Shown: positions 1-12,400 of the stretch, one piece after another
Layout of the letters: every line of letters starts with the position of its first letter
How positions within the stretch are numbered: the first letter of the stretch is position 1
Assembly: GCA_009741485.1 (NCBI GenBank)
Contig: CM019218.1
Span: forward strand, 33,852,387-33,916,386
DNA length: 64,000 bases
Direction: 5' to 3'
DNA from: Malurus cyaneus samueli
Lineage: Eukaryota; Chordata; Aves; Passeriformes; Maluridae
Made by a program: the position numbers and the translations under genes
The notes under the pieces: model-generated
The model's input: the letters and a program-made list of their open reading frames with translations, nothing else
The model's database searches: none
What the model was told of the DNA's origin: nothing

Positions 1-1081
1 CTCCTCTCTGTCCACCTGGAGCAAAGAAACAAAACATATTGATTAGGAGATTGATCACCGCATTCATCAGCTGCTTTTGTCACCACACTGACTCAGTCTA
101 TGCCTGACATTTTCATGTAAATGTTCTATTCCCTTTTCATAATTAATCAATTATACCTTAGACTAAATGCAATGAATTTGTCTTTAGACTGGAAATTGAA
201 GAAAGATGGGAAGAAGAATTTATGCCTGCCATTTGCTGGTTATTCCCACTTCCATTTTGGATTTACAGTGCATCTCCCTCTGGTAAAAGATGTATTTGGG
301 TCTAGTGGAATTAATACTGTCACAGAAAGTCCAACAAATAACAGCAAATGACAACAAAAGTTACTGACCTTGGAGAGACTGCAGCTATGGTTGCTTGTTG
401 TAATGAAAGTGCTCTCTTCTCCCAGTGGGCATAGAGCAGATGATGTCATATTTAAATAACTGAAATATTTAACCAAGTAGTTTCTGGGTACCCCTCCTCC
501 TCTACACCTGTTTGGAAGTGGAGAATTTTTTTCACTGAGTTGTGTGTCACTTTATGTAAGTCCAAACTTTAATGGTAGGTTTTTCTTTTAACTTCTCTGT
601 ATGTATGTGGAGATCTGAGTGTATCTGTCCGTGCTGCAATTTCAAGGAGAAAAGTCAGGTTTGTCATACAAGGACATGCCCAAAACCGCCCAATTTTCTT
701 GCTGGCACAACCATTAGCAGATATATGTGAACAAATGCAGGACTAGAGCAGAGTGTTAGTGACTACTCCCTGGAATATTCCCCACATTCCAAGACAGTGA
801 TTTGATGAATACTTATGGAACCTTTATATTTAATAGCCTTGGGTCCTGGTTTTTTTTTTTTTTCTCCCTTGAATTTCAAGACAAGTTTTGAAGCTATTTT
901 GTCATCACCAAACCAGGAAAGTTTGGAGGTTTTGTTTGCTCCTGAAAGGAGAGTATTTTAAGTGTGTTTAATTTTCAGTTGTGAACCCCCTAGGAATTAA
1001 GAAACAGGTTGCAGGAAAGTTTTCTGAAGGCAAACCTCAGTGCTACTCCTCTTTCATTATTTTCTTCTAACGTTTCTTCAG
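1..1081 (+). other. Intron of gene A (left part outside window)
   Basis: No coding sequence is seen here. The next exon begins with the third base of a split Trp codon, exactly as in genes B and C. The exon carrying the catalytic-serine motif must therefore lie upstream of the window. The stretch is AT-rich unique-looking sequence ending in a pyrimidine tract and CAG acceptor at 1079-1081. Short open frames here have no family resemblance. Confidence 0.8.
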
Positions 1082-1304
1082 GACCATGGCAAACTTATAC
1101 GAAGATGCTAATTGGTCACAAAAGTATTTGGAGGACGCAATCAAGGAAGCTCGCAAGCAAGTTACCAAATCCAAGATTTGCTGTTTTTCTTTGGATTGTC
1201 TGAAGTACTATTATAATGACCTGATGGAGAGGAGCAAAGAAGGACATAACACTTCTTTCATAGACCTTTGGGGTCTCGTCATTGAATCCATGCTACATGA
1301 TAAG
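1082..1304 (+). CDS. PLA2G4E: Gene A exon a (lipase domain)
   Basis: 223 nt, the same length as exon 13 of genes B and C. The first base completes a split Trp codon, then TMANLYED follows, and it ends ESMLHDK in phase 0 before donor gtatta. An upstream in-frame ATG at 1086 is not a start; it is the Met of the family T-M-x-x-LY motif. Confidence 0.92.
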
Positions 1305-4300
1305 GTATTATTACTCCTTTCTTCCACAAAACTGCTGAACTTCTATAGCTACAGTGGGAAGAAAATAAATCCTGGGATGCCATTCAGTATTACTGATGCA
1401 AATAATTAGTTTAGCAGTTGATTAAATGTTATATATTCAGATCTGTTATTAAAACACTACTCTAGATTTAAGGAGAGGCTGCCCTTGAACAGAGAGAGCC
1501 GTGTCATACCAGTCAAAGGTGTTCTTTCTCCTAAAAGAAAGAAGTATGCTGAGGAAAAAAAATACTTTGAATTGTAAATGAATCATTTTGGGCATAAAAT
1601 ATTCTGACTAGAAGAGGCACTTAAAAGTTTGAAATAATTGGCTTCTCTAGTATAAATGAAGATATGCATTTATAAAGTGACCTAGGTGTAGACTGCATAT
1701 GGAGATGATTCACACAGTGAGAAAGTTAATTATCCAAATATGATATCAAGTTTTAAGAAATTCTGTTACTTTAAAAATAATGTATCTGAAGTAGTTTCCT
1801 TCTGGTTTCAGTTTATACAATGAAGTTTTAAATTGTCATGTGCAATAGGTTATGTTCTTGAATATTGCATATATATGCAAAATACTTTAAAATATGATCA
1901 ATTCATTGCAAAGACTCAGCCAAAGAAAGAACCCTATCTTTCACTTAAGGGCATGATCTTTTCCTAGAAATGTTTTTTTTTTTACCTTGCTGAATCTACA
2001 ATCAACCACTCTGCATATCTCAAAATCTGAGAACCCATAGGGTGTAGTTGCTTCTTACAGGGTACTTGCAAAGTTTGAAATATCCAATGGCAGCTATTTC
2101 TCAACAATCCAGTGACCTGGGAATTGGAAGGAGAACTTGGATAAGGCTGATAATTCACATTAGATTATCTGAAGAACAAGTTGTTTTTCATATCATTCCA
2201 TTAACCCTTTTTAATCAAAACCAGAAAAACGAGCATAGACTGTCGGACCAACGGCAGGCAGTGGACAGCGGCCAGAACCCACTGCCCATCTATGTGGCCA
2301 TCAACCTCAAGTCCAATTATAGTGCCCAGGCATTCAGAGGTAATGGTTATGATTGAGATTTCTTAACAATTTTATCATTTAAATAGTCTAAACTAAAATG
2401 ATATGCATATAATCAGCTTTAACAATACAAATAAACCATTACATTTTCAGATAATAGTGACCAAAACAACAACAAAAAGATAAAATACAAACTTGTTTAA
2501 TGTTCAGAATGTGAGTTCTTTATTTTGCCAGAAGTGAAAATGTAGTTATACCACAGAGGATGTCAAAGTCACAGTTTATCCTGTTACAAAAACATTGTAA
2601 TGAAACAAATTCTTATGATGATTCCACATAGTCTCATTTTGAACAATTAAAGAACAAGCTTTGAATTTTTGGGTCCAGTGTCAGGAAAATCACTATTTCC
2701 TCTGCTGTTAGTTTTCCCAGTATTTGTTTGACATGAGTGGCTAAGTAGATGACACCAAGTGAATGCTAAACTCTCTGTCAGTAGAGCCCTAAAGGAAACA
2801 AGTTATGCATGAGCAACACATATTTGGGGTAAGATTAACTGTATTCAGGGAATGCTTGTGGTTTCATCCAGACCAGTACTTTTCTGTAGGATGTTTCTGT
2901 ACCATAATCTGGAACTGCCCTGCCATGATGTGGAATGGCCTCATGGCATCAATACTGCCATCAATACAGATAGAGCCATGGCTGGTGAATGGCATGTTAT
3001 GAACTAGCCAGTGTCTCTCTCATTGTTTGCTCCCTGGTGCTCTCCTGTTTAATATCAGCTAATGTGTGATTGCCTTCTCATGGTCTGTCTGCTGTTGCCA
3101 TAGAGTGGCTGGAGTTCACTCCTTACGAAGTTGGTCTCCTGAAATACGGAGCATCTATTCGTGCAGAACACTTTGGAAGTGAATTCTTTATGGGAAGGTT
3201 GGTGAAGAAGCTCTCAGAGACTCGGATCTGCTACATGCAAGGTGACTATTGCCCAGGGGGAAAGTGGTCTGCTTGAGAGAGAGCTGGCATGGGCATGCAC
3301 ACAGTCTGTGGTGGGCAGCACTGGGAAGACACCAGCAAACAGGTTGAGCTGGGGTGAGTTTGCATTAGCAAGGACATACTTGCAAAATATGCCCACAAAG
3401 GGCAGAAAGGAAGTATCTAATGGGAAGAACTGAAGGTAGGTATCAATTAAGATTCTTCCAAGGCTACTCCATCAATCAGCTTCTATTCCTCTTTCACATT
3501 ACAGGCATGTGGAGTAGTATATTTTCCATAGATGCGATGTATGTTTGGAATTTGGCTGTTGATTCAGAAGACTTCTGGTGCAGATGGACCAGAGACCGAG
3601 TAAAAGATATTGGTGAGATTTTAAATTTTTGCACCACCAGTATATATTGCAAATATTCTGTGAAGATGTCTAATGCATAAAGAAATGCTGCCAAAGTCAG
3701 AGAGTAAAAGATAAGGAAAGTAAAGATATCAACTAAGAATTTTTTTACTGCCTGATTTAAATCTGAATTGCACTGCTTTGGCAAATCTTTGGAAAAGCTG
3801 TACTATTTTCTGAAGGTTGTACAGACGCAGAACCAGTCTCCAGCAGATGTTGTATCAGGAACACATCTTATGATTGTTAAGTTAGGATATGTCTTCCTTG
3901 GCCAGCAATAACATGGGTAGAGCAAATGGCTCCTGCAGGGGGCTGTTTTGTCCCCTAAACTGCCTGTAGAGAAAGCTCACTCTTGCTGTTAATAGACAGG
4001 GAACCAGGACACTGGCGTGCATTCTGAAGGTGTCCTGTTGAAACGCCAGTGCTGCCCTCCTGTACGTTGTGGGACTCATCTCTCCCCTCCACCACATGCT
4101 GCAGTAGAAGTGGGAGTCATTTGAAGAAGCCTAGAGGGGAAGGTCTCCTTACTGCCTGGCAGCCTGTGGCCTGCAGAATGCTGTCATTTAATTCACTGTC
4201 TCATGCTGAATTTTATTTGGTGGCATGGACCGTAAGGGCTTACAACCATGTTTGATTTACTTTAGGAGTGGGGGAGGGTGATAGCTGTCATTATCAATCA

Positions 4301-7300
4301 CTCATTTTTAAAAATACTGATAATTTCAGAAAACTGTGCTAAACTTAAAATTTCTTCTTTCCATCTTGCAGCAGAAGAACCCTTTCTGTCCGTGAATCCC
4401 TATGAGGTAGACACGTGTCTGTTCACTCCCTCCGGTGCCCTTTCCTCTACTCTGCGAGATGTCTTAACAGGACGCCCAACCATTGCACAGTATCCCAATT
4501 TTATCAGAGGCTTCCAGCTGCATAACAAGTACCTAGAGAGTGAAGGATTTTCTACCTGGAAAGGCACAGTAAAACAGCATGTTTTTCAGTAATATTCTGA
4601 GAAGCTTTAGGTTTTGGAATTCATTTAGGATTTCCAACAGAGAGGAAGAGACGAGATCGACTTCTGAAATGCCATTTCTCCCTTTTACAAATAGAAAACA
4701 AGAAAGCCAGATTTGAATAGTATTTCAGTTTTGGTGGGTGGTGTTGAAGAGTGGAATTGTACCTGGTTGTCTGGGGATTGTGTTCCTATGGATGAAGTGA
4801 GCTCAGCCCAAGGAAACAGGAGAGATCTCCCCTTTAGGGCTAAAGCAGCTTGTGGTGCCCAGGAAGGAGGGAAGAAAAAAGCAATAGTGTGTCACTTACT
4901 CCTGTAAATAAATGCAGATAGAGCAAAAGGAAGATGGGAGTAATATGGGACAAAATTCTTCATTCTTTGCTCTTTACTTTCCTTCAGAGAAGAAGTCCAT
5001 CTTGTGTTTTATTTGTTGTAATGAGAAATAACTATGTTTCAGACACAGTGATAGACTCCTTCCCAAATAAACTGATGGAAACAGCAGACAGCGAGCTCTC
5101 CCTGGTTGACACTGGCTTTTTCATTAATACCAGCTACCCACCACTTTTGAGATCTAAGAGGGAGGTGGACGTCATCCTGCATCTGAATTACAGTGGAGGG
5201 TCCCAAACACTGGTAAGAAAAGCCAGAGTATCTGAAATCCTTTTTCTTCATGGTCTTTTGGCCTCTATAAATCATCAGGTAAAACACGTAATTTTTCAGT
5301 ACTGGAATGAGAATTAGATTATTATGCATTTATTATTTACCGATTTCTCAATAACTAAGAAGGATATTAGAAGATGATGATGGGTCTAGACATTTTAAAA
5401 TCATTGAGCTCTTCACTGCAGTGGATCCAAGAGTTTTGAAAACACTCCACTTATGGAGGAGTGTTCTGAAACTCTGATACTGATTTTGGTTATCCTTGTA
5501 CTGAAAAAATTACAAAGGTGATGGAAAGTCCTGACAATATTTTAACAGAATAAATGAGACAATCTTGGTGTCTTGACCTTTTAAATCTCATGCCAGTCTT
5601 AGGGTAATGTACTGGCTAATGCCAGACTTGATTAATAATCAAAAATTAATGCTATTAGTGTCGTATATATAATGGAAATAATTTAAAAAGAAATGTAAGT
5701 TTATAATAAATATAGTTGTTAAAGTTTTTTTTTTAATGAGGCCAGAAGATATGATAAGTGTATTTATCAAGCAACCACCAATTATGCAGAGGACAGAAAA
5801 ACTGGGAAAATGGTAAATAATGAAGTCAAAACAATCATGCAGAATAATCTGGACTTGATGTGTTCTTGTCGTTTCTTTGCCTTTCCATTTTGAACCTGTT
5901 TCAGTGGTATTATAAAAGCNAGTCAAAACAATCATGCAGAATAATCTGGACTTGATGTGTTCTTGTCGTTTCTTTGCCTTTCCATTTTGAACCTGTTTCA
6001 ATGGTATTATAAAAGCAGACCTATGGCTTTTGGGTTCATTTTCAAGTTCACAAACAGTGACTGTTTTCTTGTTTTGCCTAAAGCAATGTGGAAAAGAAGA
6101 TAAGCTGCAATGTCTGGTGTGGTTATGATGGTTTCCATCTGAAATTTAACATCTTGCCAAATCAGAGGATGATTCAAACCTTAGAATATTCACGTTAGCT
6201 GCTGGAGTTTCAAATATCCTGGTCTGTGGACCAGTTTTGATCCTTTGCAATAATTTTATATATATATTTATTCTTTCATCAGCCTCTGGATCAGATTGCG
6301 AAGTACTTCTCAGAGCAAGAAATTCCATTTCCCAGAATTGAGATAAGTGAGGAAGACAGGGAAAACTTGAAGGAGTGCTATGTGTTTGAAGAGGCTGACA
6401 GTCCACAAGCTCCAACGGTGCTTTTTTTCCCCCTAGTAAATGACACCTTCAAGAAATATAAAGCTCCTGGTAAGTCATCTGTGCTAGCAATTTTAATAAA
6501 AAGTTGTTTTCCTAGTGAATCCTTTCCATTTCATATCCACTGTCTCACTGTCATCTCTGACCTTTCCAATGCCAGCATGGGTGTCATCTCTGACAAAAAT
6601 AGCTGGTCTATGTCAGTGCATCAGAACTAGGTGAACTCCAGAATCTTTTCTTAATACACTTGAAATGAATGTATTCATTTATCCACAGGAACTACTAGAG
6701 ATAGAATGAAGGTAAAAATTCCAGTATATGTACACCTTGAGGGGTAGGTTCTCAACACAAGCTGTTTTACCCTAGACATGGACTTGTTATGCACTTGCAA
6801 ACAAAGATGAACTAAACATTGTGCTGGTTTTGGTGTTAGGCCCATCCATCCAAGTCTTTCTCACCTATTTAAAAGTAATCTCCCAGACTGACACCTGAGT
6901 GGACAGAGATCTGTTAATGAATGATGTCCTCTGTCTGAATGCAGTAATTTCTCCTGAACTTTCAGTCAGATGGCTATTATTTTATCTGGTATATACTTAC
7001 AAGACTATCTGGTTTCCTTTTGGCTTGTGCTTTGCTTGTTTGGGTAACCAAGTCTATGTTGTCCCAGCAGTGGTCTGGCATTGCTGCCTCTAATGTTCTA
7101 ACTTCAAGCTGTTTGAGTGGTATAAAAGCCAAATGATGAAAAATGATATTTGGATAGAGGCTTGTTCCAAATGCTGAAGAATACAGTGCCACAAGCCCAG
7201 TACTTTGACATCCTTCTGGCAAATGATACCTTTCCTTCCTAGTCTCCCTTTTCTGCCTACAATTATGTAAATGACTGATAGGAGGCACATACTACAATAA

Positions 7301-7548
7301 AACCTTATTAGTGCATCTCCCTGTGGTTTGTCCCCTTAGGTGTGGAAAGGAGCCCTGAAGAGATGGCTGAGGGCAAAGTTGATGTCTCCAGCATCCTCTC
7401 CCCATTTACTACAAGGGAGGTGTGTTTCAGTGAAGAGAATTTTGACAAACTGGTGAAACTGACTGATTACAATGTCCTGAATAACGAGAAGTTGATTATT
7501 CAGGCTTTGCGCTTGGCAGTGGCACGGAGGAAGCAGCGGAATTATTAA
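1082..7548 (+). CDS. PLA2G4E: Gene A: PLA2G4E-like cytosolic phospholipase A2, 3' part (8 exons)
   Basis: This is the C-terminal half of a group IV phospholipase A2/N-acyltransferase of epsilon type. Exons: 1082-1304, 2225-2339, 3104-3241, 3505-3612, 4372-4563, 5043-5212, 6283-6469, 7340-7548. Together they give 1342 nt: one base of a split codon, 446 codons and a TAA stop, with no frame breaks. Visible family motifs include [32 protein letters not shown], the catalytic Asp in LSLVDTG (GAC 5108-5110), SYPPLLR, FFPLVND and NYNVLNNEK. The tail ends ARRKQRNY, a short basic stretch; a basic C-terminus of mammalian PLA2G4E binds phosphoinositides. All introns are GT-AG except that after 4563, which has GC. 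The C2 domain and nucleophile exon lie left of the window. Apart from the 5920 gap, its introns hold nothing I recognise. Confidence 0.92.
2225..2339 (+). CDS. PLA2G4E: Gene A exon b (lipase domain)
   Basis: 115 nt with the conserved LSDQRQAV and GQNPLPIY motifs. The acceptor is the CAG at 2222-2224, and the exon ends in phase 1 before gtaatg. Length and phase match exon 14 of genes B and C. Confidence 0.93.
3104..3241 (+). CDS. PLA2G4E: Gene A exon c (lipase domain)
   Basis: 138 nt, acceptor TAG at 3101-3103, donor gtgact. It encodes [19 protein letters not shown] and [14 protein letters not shown]. Unlike exon 15 of genes B and C it does not share their identical 80-nt tract. Confidence 0.93.
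3505..3612 (+). CDS. PLA2G4E: Gene A exon d (lipase domain)
   Basis: 108 nt starting with the MWSSIFS motif and ending near RVKDI in phase 1. Acceptor ACAG at 3501-3504, donor gtgaga. Same length as gene B exon 16. Confidence 0.92.
4372..4563 (+). CDS. PLA2G4E: Gene A exon e, followed by a GC donor
   Basis: 192 nt, exactly the length of gene B exon 17. It encodes [12 protein letters not shown], an RDVLTGRP motif and the end FSTWK. Alignment with gene B puts the donor after AAA G at 4563, where the intron begins GCACAG rather than GT. The acceptor is a CAGCAG pair, so an alternative start at 4375 would drop one codon in frame. Confidence 0.85.
5043..5212 (+). CDS. PLA2G4E: Gene A exon f (catalytic aspartate)
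   Basis: 170 nt, acceptor CAG at 5040-5042, donor gtaaga. It encodes the L-V-D-T-G motif with the catalytic Asp at 5108-5110, then [10 protein letters not shown] and [10 protein letters not shown]. It is one codon longer than gene B exon 18. Confidence 0.93.
5824..6016. other. One-N assembly gap flanked by a 96-bp direct duplicate
   Basis: Bases 5824-5919 are repeated at 5921-6016 with one mismatch (G at 5904, A at 6001). The only ambiguous base noticed in the window, the N at 5920, lies between the copies. The simplest reading is two contig ends that overlap but were joined rather than merged. It lies inside a gene A intron and does not affect coding. Confidence 0.9.
6283..6469 (+). CDS. 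PLA2G4E: Gene A exon g (lipase domain)
   Basis: 187 nt, acceptor CAG at 6280-6282, donor gtaagt. It encodes [21 protein letters not shown] and [16 protein letters not shown], a conserved C-terminal block. One codon longer than gene B exon 19. Confidence 0.93.
7340..7548 (+). CDS. PLA2G4E: Gene A last coding exon
   Basis: 209 nt starting [16 protein letters not shown] after acceptor TTAG and ending at TAA 7546-7548. It includes [17 protein letters not shown] and the basic tail ARRKQRNY. The GTG at 7342 is an internal Val, not a start. Confidence 0.93.
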
Positions 7549-7842
7549 CCACCACACACTGGCTTCAGCCTTTCATCTGACATTTCTTGGGCTGTCTATG
7601 GTTTGCTGAGGTTTGATTCCTATCAGTGATATTTGCATTAGAAATCACATCTTCCTGAGGACTCCACCCTATTTACATGGCTCTTCAGACAGATTGGAAT
7701 TCACCAGTGGTTTAATCCAAAACAAACCTCAAAGCAGCAAATTTGGTTTTAGTTTTGTTATCTAGTTATTTTACTAATTGTTACATGTATTCAATATAAA
7801 TTATTGTAATATTGTGTAAGATAATAATGAAATACATTGCAC

Positions 7843-7848
7843 ATTAAA
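7843..7848 (+). terminator. Candidate poly(A) signal of gene A (ATTAAA)
   Basis: ATTAAA about 295 nt after the stop, followed within 30 nt by a TG/T-rich stretch. An AATAAA at 8033-8038 is an alternative. Which one is used cannot be told from sequence alone. Confidence 0.5.
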
Positions 7849-9200
7849 ATTTGTATCAAAACTATTCTGTTGTGCTGGTCTTGCTTATCTTAATTATTGA
7901 AGGTTGTCATCTCTGATTTGATTGTCTGTCTGTCCACTATGAGATTTTTATTTAACTGTCTTCACAAATCTTTGAAAAAACGTTTCCTTAGTTAATATCA
8001 GTGTCATAAAAATCTGTACAGTTTTCACTAGTAATAAAAAATACCCCTGAATTAGGTAATCTTTGTTTCAGGACATGAAACATGTCCAGTCTGAGCTGCT
8101 GTTCATGGAACCACTTGTATTCAGCCTTATATGTTGCCCAGCTTTCCTTCAGTTTTCTCTTGGAGTTTCTGCTGACTGTTCTGTCTCACCTTTACCTGCC
8201 TTTACTGTTCCTGAAGGATGGCCTTTTGATTTCTCTCAGTGTCTCATATGATGGGAAGTGGCTTCCAGATGTTTGCACAGAATAGGGCTATGCAAGAGAG
8301 CCTTTTGGGATCCTTTGCAGACAGATCTTTGACACCTCTTCAAGTCTTGCAGGCAAATTGTCTCTGCAAGGATTGTTGTGAGAGATTGGGTTCTCATTAT
8401 CAAAAATTGTCGAGGTCTTCTGGGGCACAGTAGCTGCCAAGGACTCCTCTCACAACTCTCCAACAAGCAGATCACAAGTTCAGTCTGTCACAGCATCAGC
8501 CTTGCACTGTGGAGCTGTGTTTCATGAAGAGATTAGTCACAGCAGCTCAGAAAATGTTTTGGATTATCGTCCATTTGTTAATAAAAGGCTCTGGCTGTTG
8601 CAACAAAATTTAGACAGAGTCACTGGAGTCACCCTCCCGAATACATCTTCCTGGAGGTCATTCACTGAAGCACCTTAGTTTAGATGCAGAAAGTTACAAA
8701 ATTTCTGAGAAAGTGAGTGAGATTTTAAACCTTTTTCTTTACAATGAAAACTCTCTTACAGGTTCAACAGGTGACCTGGGAATTGTTTCAGTATTTGTCA
8801 CTGCAATATCTGATTGGCTGAAAGACAATTTGCTGTATAAGTAGAGAAAAATGGAAGGTGAGATGGGGTTAACAAAATTTCTTTCAGGTATGTCTTTAAG
8901 CAAAGACTCCCTAAAAGCAATAAAAGGTACAAAAAGGCTTTTGTATGCCCATTGGTTTGTTTGGATGCCTTTGCCCAAAGAAGAAGTCCTTGTTGCCCAC
9001 TCCTGGGCAGCCAGATGGTCCCTGACTGCTGCCACTCACCTCCCCACAAGGCACTGCAGTTTGACAGCTCACCTGTGGGTGAGGGCACTGTGACCTTCTC
9101 AAAAAGTGATGAGGATGCTTTACAGTACCAAACATTTGCTCAGTGCCTATCACCATGAAAGGAAGGTCACTTTTCAGGCTCAATTTCCCTCTAACTACAA
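7849..9200. other. Spacer between genes A and B
   Basis: Mostly unique-looking AT-rich sequence without recognised genes. Open frames on both strands are short and show no family resemblance. The right end grades into the GC-rich promoter region of gene B. Confidence 0.6.
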
Positions 9201-9224
9201 CTGCAAAGACGTTTGTTCAGCGCC

Positions 9225-9467
9225 AGAGCCCGGGTGCTTTGGTGCAGGTACACAGCCCGCACTCAGCTCCTGGGGAGGAGGAGGAGGAAGAGGAGGAGGA
9301 GCTGGGATTGCTCAGGTGGCGGTGCTGGGGTGAGGCTGCGCTGAGTCAGGCACTCACACACCTGCCTGCCGGCTCCCGGCCGCTTAAAGCACAAGGAGCT
9401 GCTGGCTGCTGCTCCTCTGAACACATCCAGCAGCTTTGACACCTGGCTCAGACGGGGAGACACCACC
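9225..9467 (+). promoter_or_regulatory. Probable promoter and 5' leader of gene B
   Basis: A local GC-rich island in AT-rich surroundings. It contains a GGA-rich purine run (about 9278-9302), an AP-1 type TGAGTCA site (9342-9348) and a TATA-like CTTAAA (9383-9388) about 80 nt before the start codon. The inferred leader, from about 9413, has no upstream ATG. The start has a strong Kozak context, CACCACCATGG. Promoter function is inferred from position and composition only. Confidence 0.55.
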
Positions 9468-9494
9468 ATGGGGCTGTTCTACAGCAAGAGCCAG
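9468..9494 (+). CDS. PLA2G4E: Gene B exon 1 (start, possible N-myristoylation signal)
   Basis: 27 nt encoding MGLFYSKSQ, donor gtaagg, phase 0. Gly2 and Ser6 fit the Met-Gly-x-x-x-Ser pattern of N-myristoyltransferase substrates. The start was chosen for its strong Kozak context, the promoter-like DNA just upstream, and the equivalent nine-codon exon found ahead of gene C. Confidence 0.82.
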
Positions 9495-12400
9495 GTAAGG
9501 AAAGGCAAGAGGAGGCTCTGCAATGAGCTCAGCAGGCTGCCTGGGGTAGAGGGGACCCACTGTGGGAGGTGATGTTTCACCTCTGATATCTTCAGCTCTG
9601 GGAATTATTCCTGAGCACTTGGCTGAGAGCAAAGTGGGGTTTCTTTCTGACTGGATTTTTTGGCTACTTTGTGTTTTGGCCTTCAGGAATGCAAAGATTC
9701 TAATGATGTAATTTGCTATTTTGAAAATCCCCAGTTAAAAAAAATGATGGTAACTTTTTGCTTCCACGCAACTAGGCTAGGCAAAATAATACACTGAGGA
9801 AAAATCAGGAGTTATCACTAATGTCAATGAACGCATAGGGAAAGTCAGGAAATTAATATTATGTGAGGTGTTAAATTTGGGGCATAAGGGAATGAATGGT
9901 AACATTGTTATATACTGATCTATGTATTTGTGGTACTCCCTGCTCTATAGGCAGTGTGAATGAACAGTCTCTCATATGTGTTTGTTGCATCACTACCCAG
10001 TTTTCCTCATTCCCTTTGGCTCCTCTTGTTTCTTGGTGTGGTTTTGTGTGTGGTTTTTTGGGACTAGTTTGTTTGATGTTGGGGGCTTGTTTGGAGTGGC
10101 TTTCTTGTTGTTTGTTTTGCTTGGGGTTTTTTTTGGTCATCATTTAGAGCATTAAATGTACAATTTCCCCTCCTTTTATTCCTTTAAGAAGGACACTTAT
10201 CTAGAGAAAAAAGGTATCTTAACTTCAGCCCCTACATATTAAGTACCGTGTTTGTCTGATCCTTGCTTTAAATGAGAGGGTAGCAAAATCAAGCCGGTTT
10301 CCTCACAGGCTTGTTAAATGTCTTTTGGTAACCACTTTTAGGTTTAGGTGGTTTCCCAGAATCATAGAACCACAAAAAGGCTTGGGCTGGAAGACCCTTA
10401 AAAATTATTCAGCTTCAACCCATCTCCAGGGACAGGGTTATCACTCACTAGACCAGGTTGCTCAAGGCCCCATTCAGCCTGGCCTTGAACACTTCCAGGG
10501 ATGGGGCATCCACCAGTGCTTCACCACCCTCACAGTAAAGAATTTCTTCCTAGTATCTAATTTAAATCTCATTTTGTTTTAGTTTAAAACTGTTCTTTCT
10601 TATCCTATCACTAGTTGTGTAAAAAGTCTCTTTCTTGTTTATAAGCCCCCTTTAAGTACTGGAGGGCTGCAAATATTTCCTTTGATGTGTTCCTGAGAGT
10701 TTTGCTTAAAGGAAGATTGGATCAGCTGAATTATTTAGAGAGAAATAATTACAGACTTGTGGCTTTCACTCACTCCTCCTGAGAAGTTCAGGATAGGTCT
10801 CTGGAAGGCACTTTCCAGGTCCTCATTTTTTAAAAGCCAGCTGCTCTATATCAGGTATAAGAATGTAATTGCATTACTATAAATCAACCGATGAGCAGCA
10901 TCATTACACCATGATATTGCTCCTAATTCCTGCCCTGCCAGATTGTTTGCTGTTTGTTGTGAAATATGATGGATATAAATGACATCCTGTGCATTTTCCC
11001 AGAACAAGATATGTGTCAGCTATATTAATAACACAGCAAGGTTCTTTATCATGTATTTCTCTGAGGCTGGGGTGCAAGAGTCAGACACCTCAAGCTGAGG
11101 ATTACCACAGGAGGACATCAGAGGTGGTGTCTGTGGTCTGTGGCCACATGTAGCTACAAACCTTCTGGGAAGAAGGCAATGCACAATGAAGAGCCTCAGT
11201 TTAGAAATGTCTTTGTTGGTTGGAACTGAAACACACTTGTTCTATGCTATCTCTGTGCTTCTGTTCTTCCTTTTTGCATGCTCATCCTGTGCATTTTGTG
11301 TGCTGTTCAACAGACAGAACCATCGCCATGCAACTTGCTCACCGTAAAAGTCATACAGATGAAAAATGCCAGAAAATCAGATTTGTGTGAGTATCTTTGC
11401 TATGTACCCCTGGAGCATCCTTATGCTTGTAAAACTACCCTGAATGTAACAAGTATCACAAACATTACAGCCTGTTTATAAAAGGACACAGAACATGTGT
11501 GGTCTGCTATGCTGAAGATGAGGTAACACAGAAGATCCTATTTTTTCTTATATCTTTGTAAACAACTGAACTCTAGTTGTAATGAGGACATGTTTGCCCA
11601 AAATGCATACAATATTTCACATCTGAATGTGTAAATAAATGTTCTTTTATTCACAGGAAAAATTGGAGTAAGAACTTTCATTCTATGATTCCTTCTTACA
11701 GTAATGTCCACCCTGTGTAACCCTGGGCCTATCAGAGAGTATCGATGTGCGCTCAGGACCACGCACTTGACATCTCTTAAAGATTATCAAATTTGATTCA
11801 CTAATAGTCATTGCTCATAGTTAGCTTTTTCTATTCTTAAATATTTTTTACAGATTGCCCAGGAATTATAGTTATGTAAATATTTATCAATTGTCCATAA
11901 ATCTCTGAACTGTAAAGCATTAGAAAAAATGGCTTGAATGACAACCACCTCCTCCTATCTAAGGAGACAGCTGATTACCTTGCATCTGTTCATTTATACT
12001 AATAGAAAAGTTTGAATAAACAAAGTTTCTGTATGAACAGGATCAAGCTAAAGTTGTTCATTTAAAAAGATGCAGGATGAGATATTTTTGTGCCTTCCCA
12101 GCATTATTTGCTTTGAGTTCTGCAACAGTTTGTCTAGAGACCAAATATATGTGAAGAAGAGTTTCTCATTCTGATTTTTATCAGAAGAGCAATAAGAGGC
12201 TTTGTTGTTGATGAATGTATGGGGAAGAAAAATCCAAATGAACCTTCCCAGTGGACTGTTTCGATAGTGTGGAAAGCACATTTGAAGCACATTTTTATAG
12301 TCTGGAGAGAAATCCCTTCCTACAGCTAAAACTTATTTGAATGTACAAATGTACCCACTGAACTGAAAGTAAAAAAATGTGGAAAACTACAACTCTGAGA

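Noticed and set aside
3070..3103. ATG at 3070 as the start of gene A
   Set aside because: It lies in the intron before a TAG acceptor; alignment with genes B and C puts the exon start at 3104.
5639..6001. 120-codon minus-strand frame across the N at 5920
   Set aside because: Contains the same segment twice because of the assembly duplicate, and translates through an ambiguous base.
7342..7548. Start codon at the beginning of gene A's last exon
   Set aside because: The first codon is GTG inside a conserved family block; upstream exons join to it in frame.
9143..9439. 98-codon frame with a poly-Glu run upstream of gene B
   Set aside because: The Glu run comes from the GGA repeat in the promoter region; no family resemblance.
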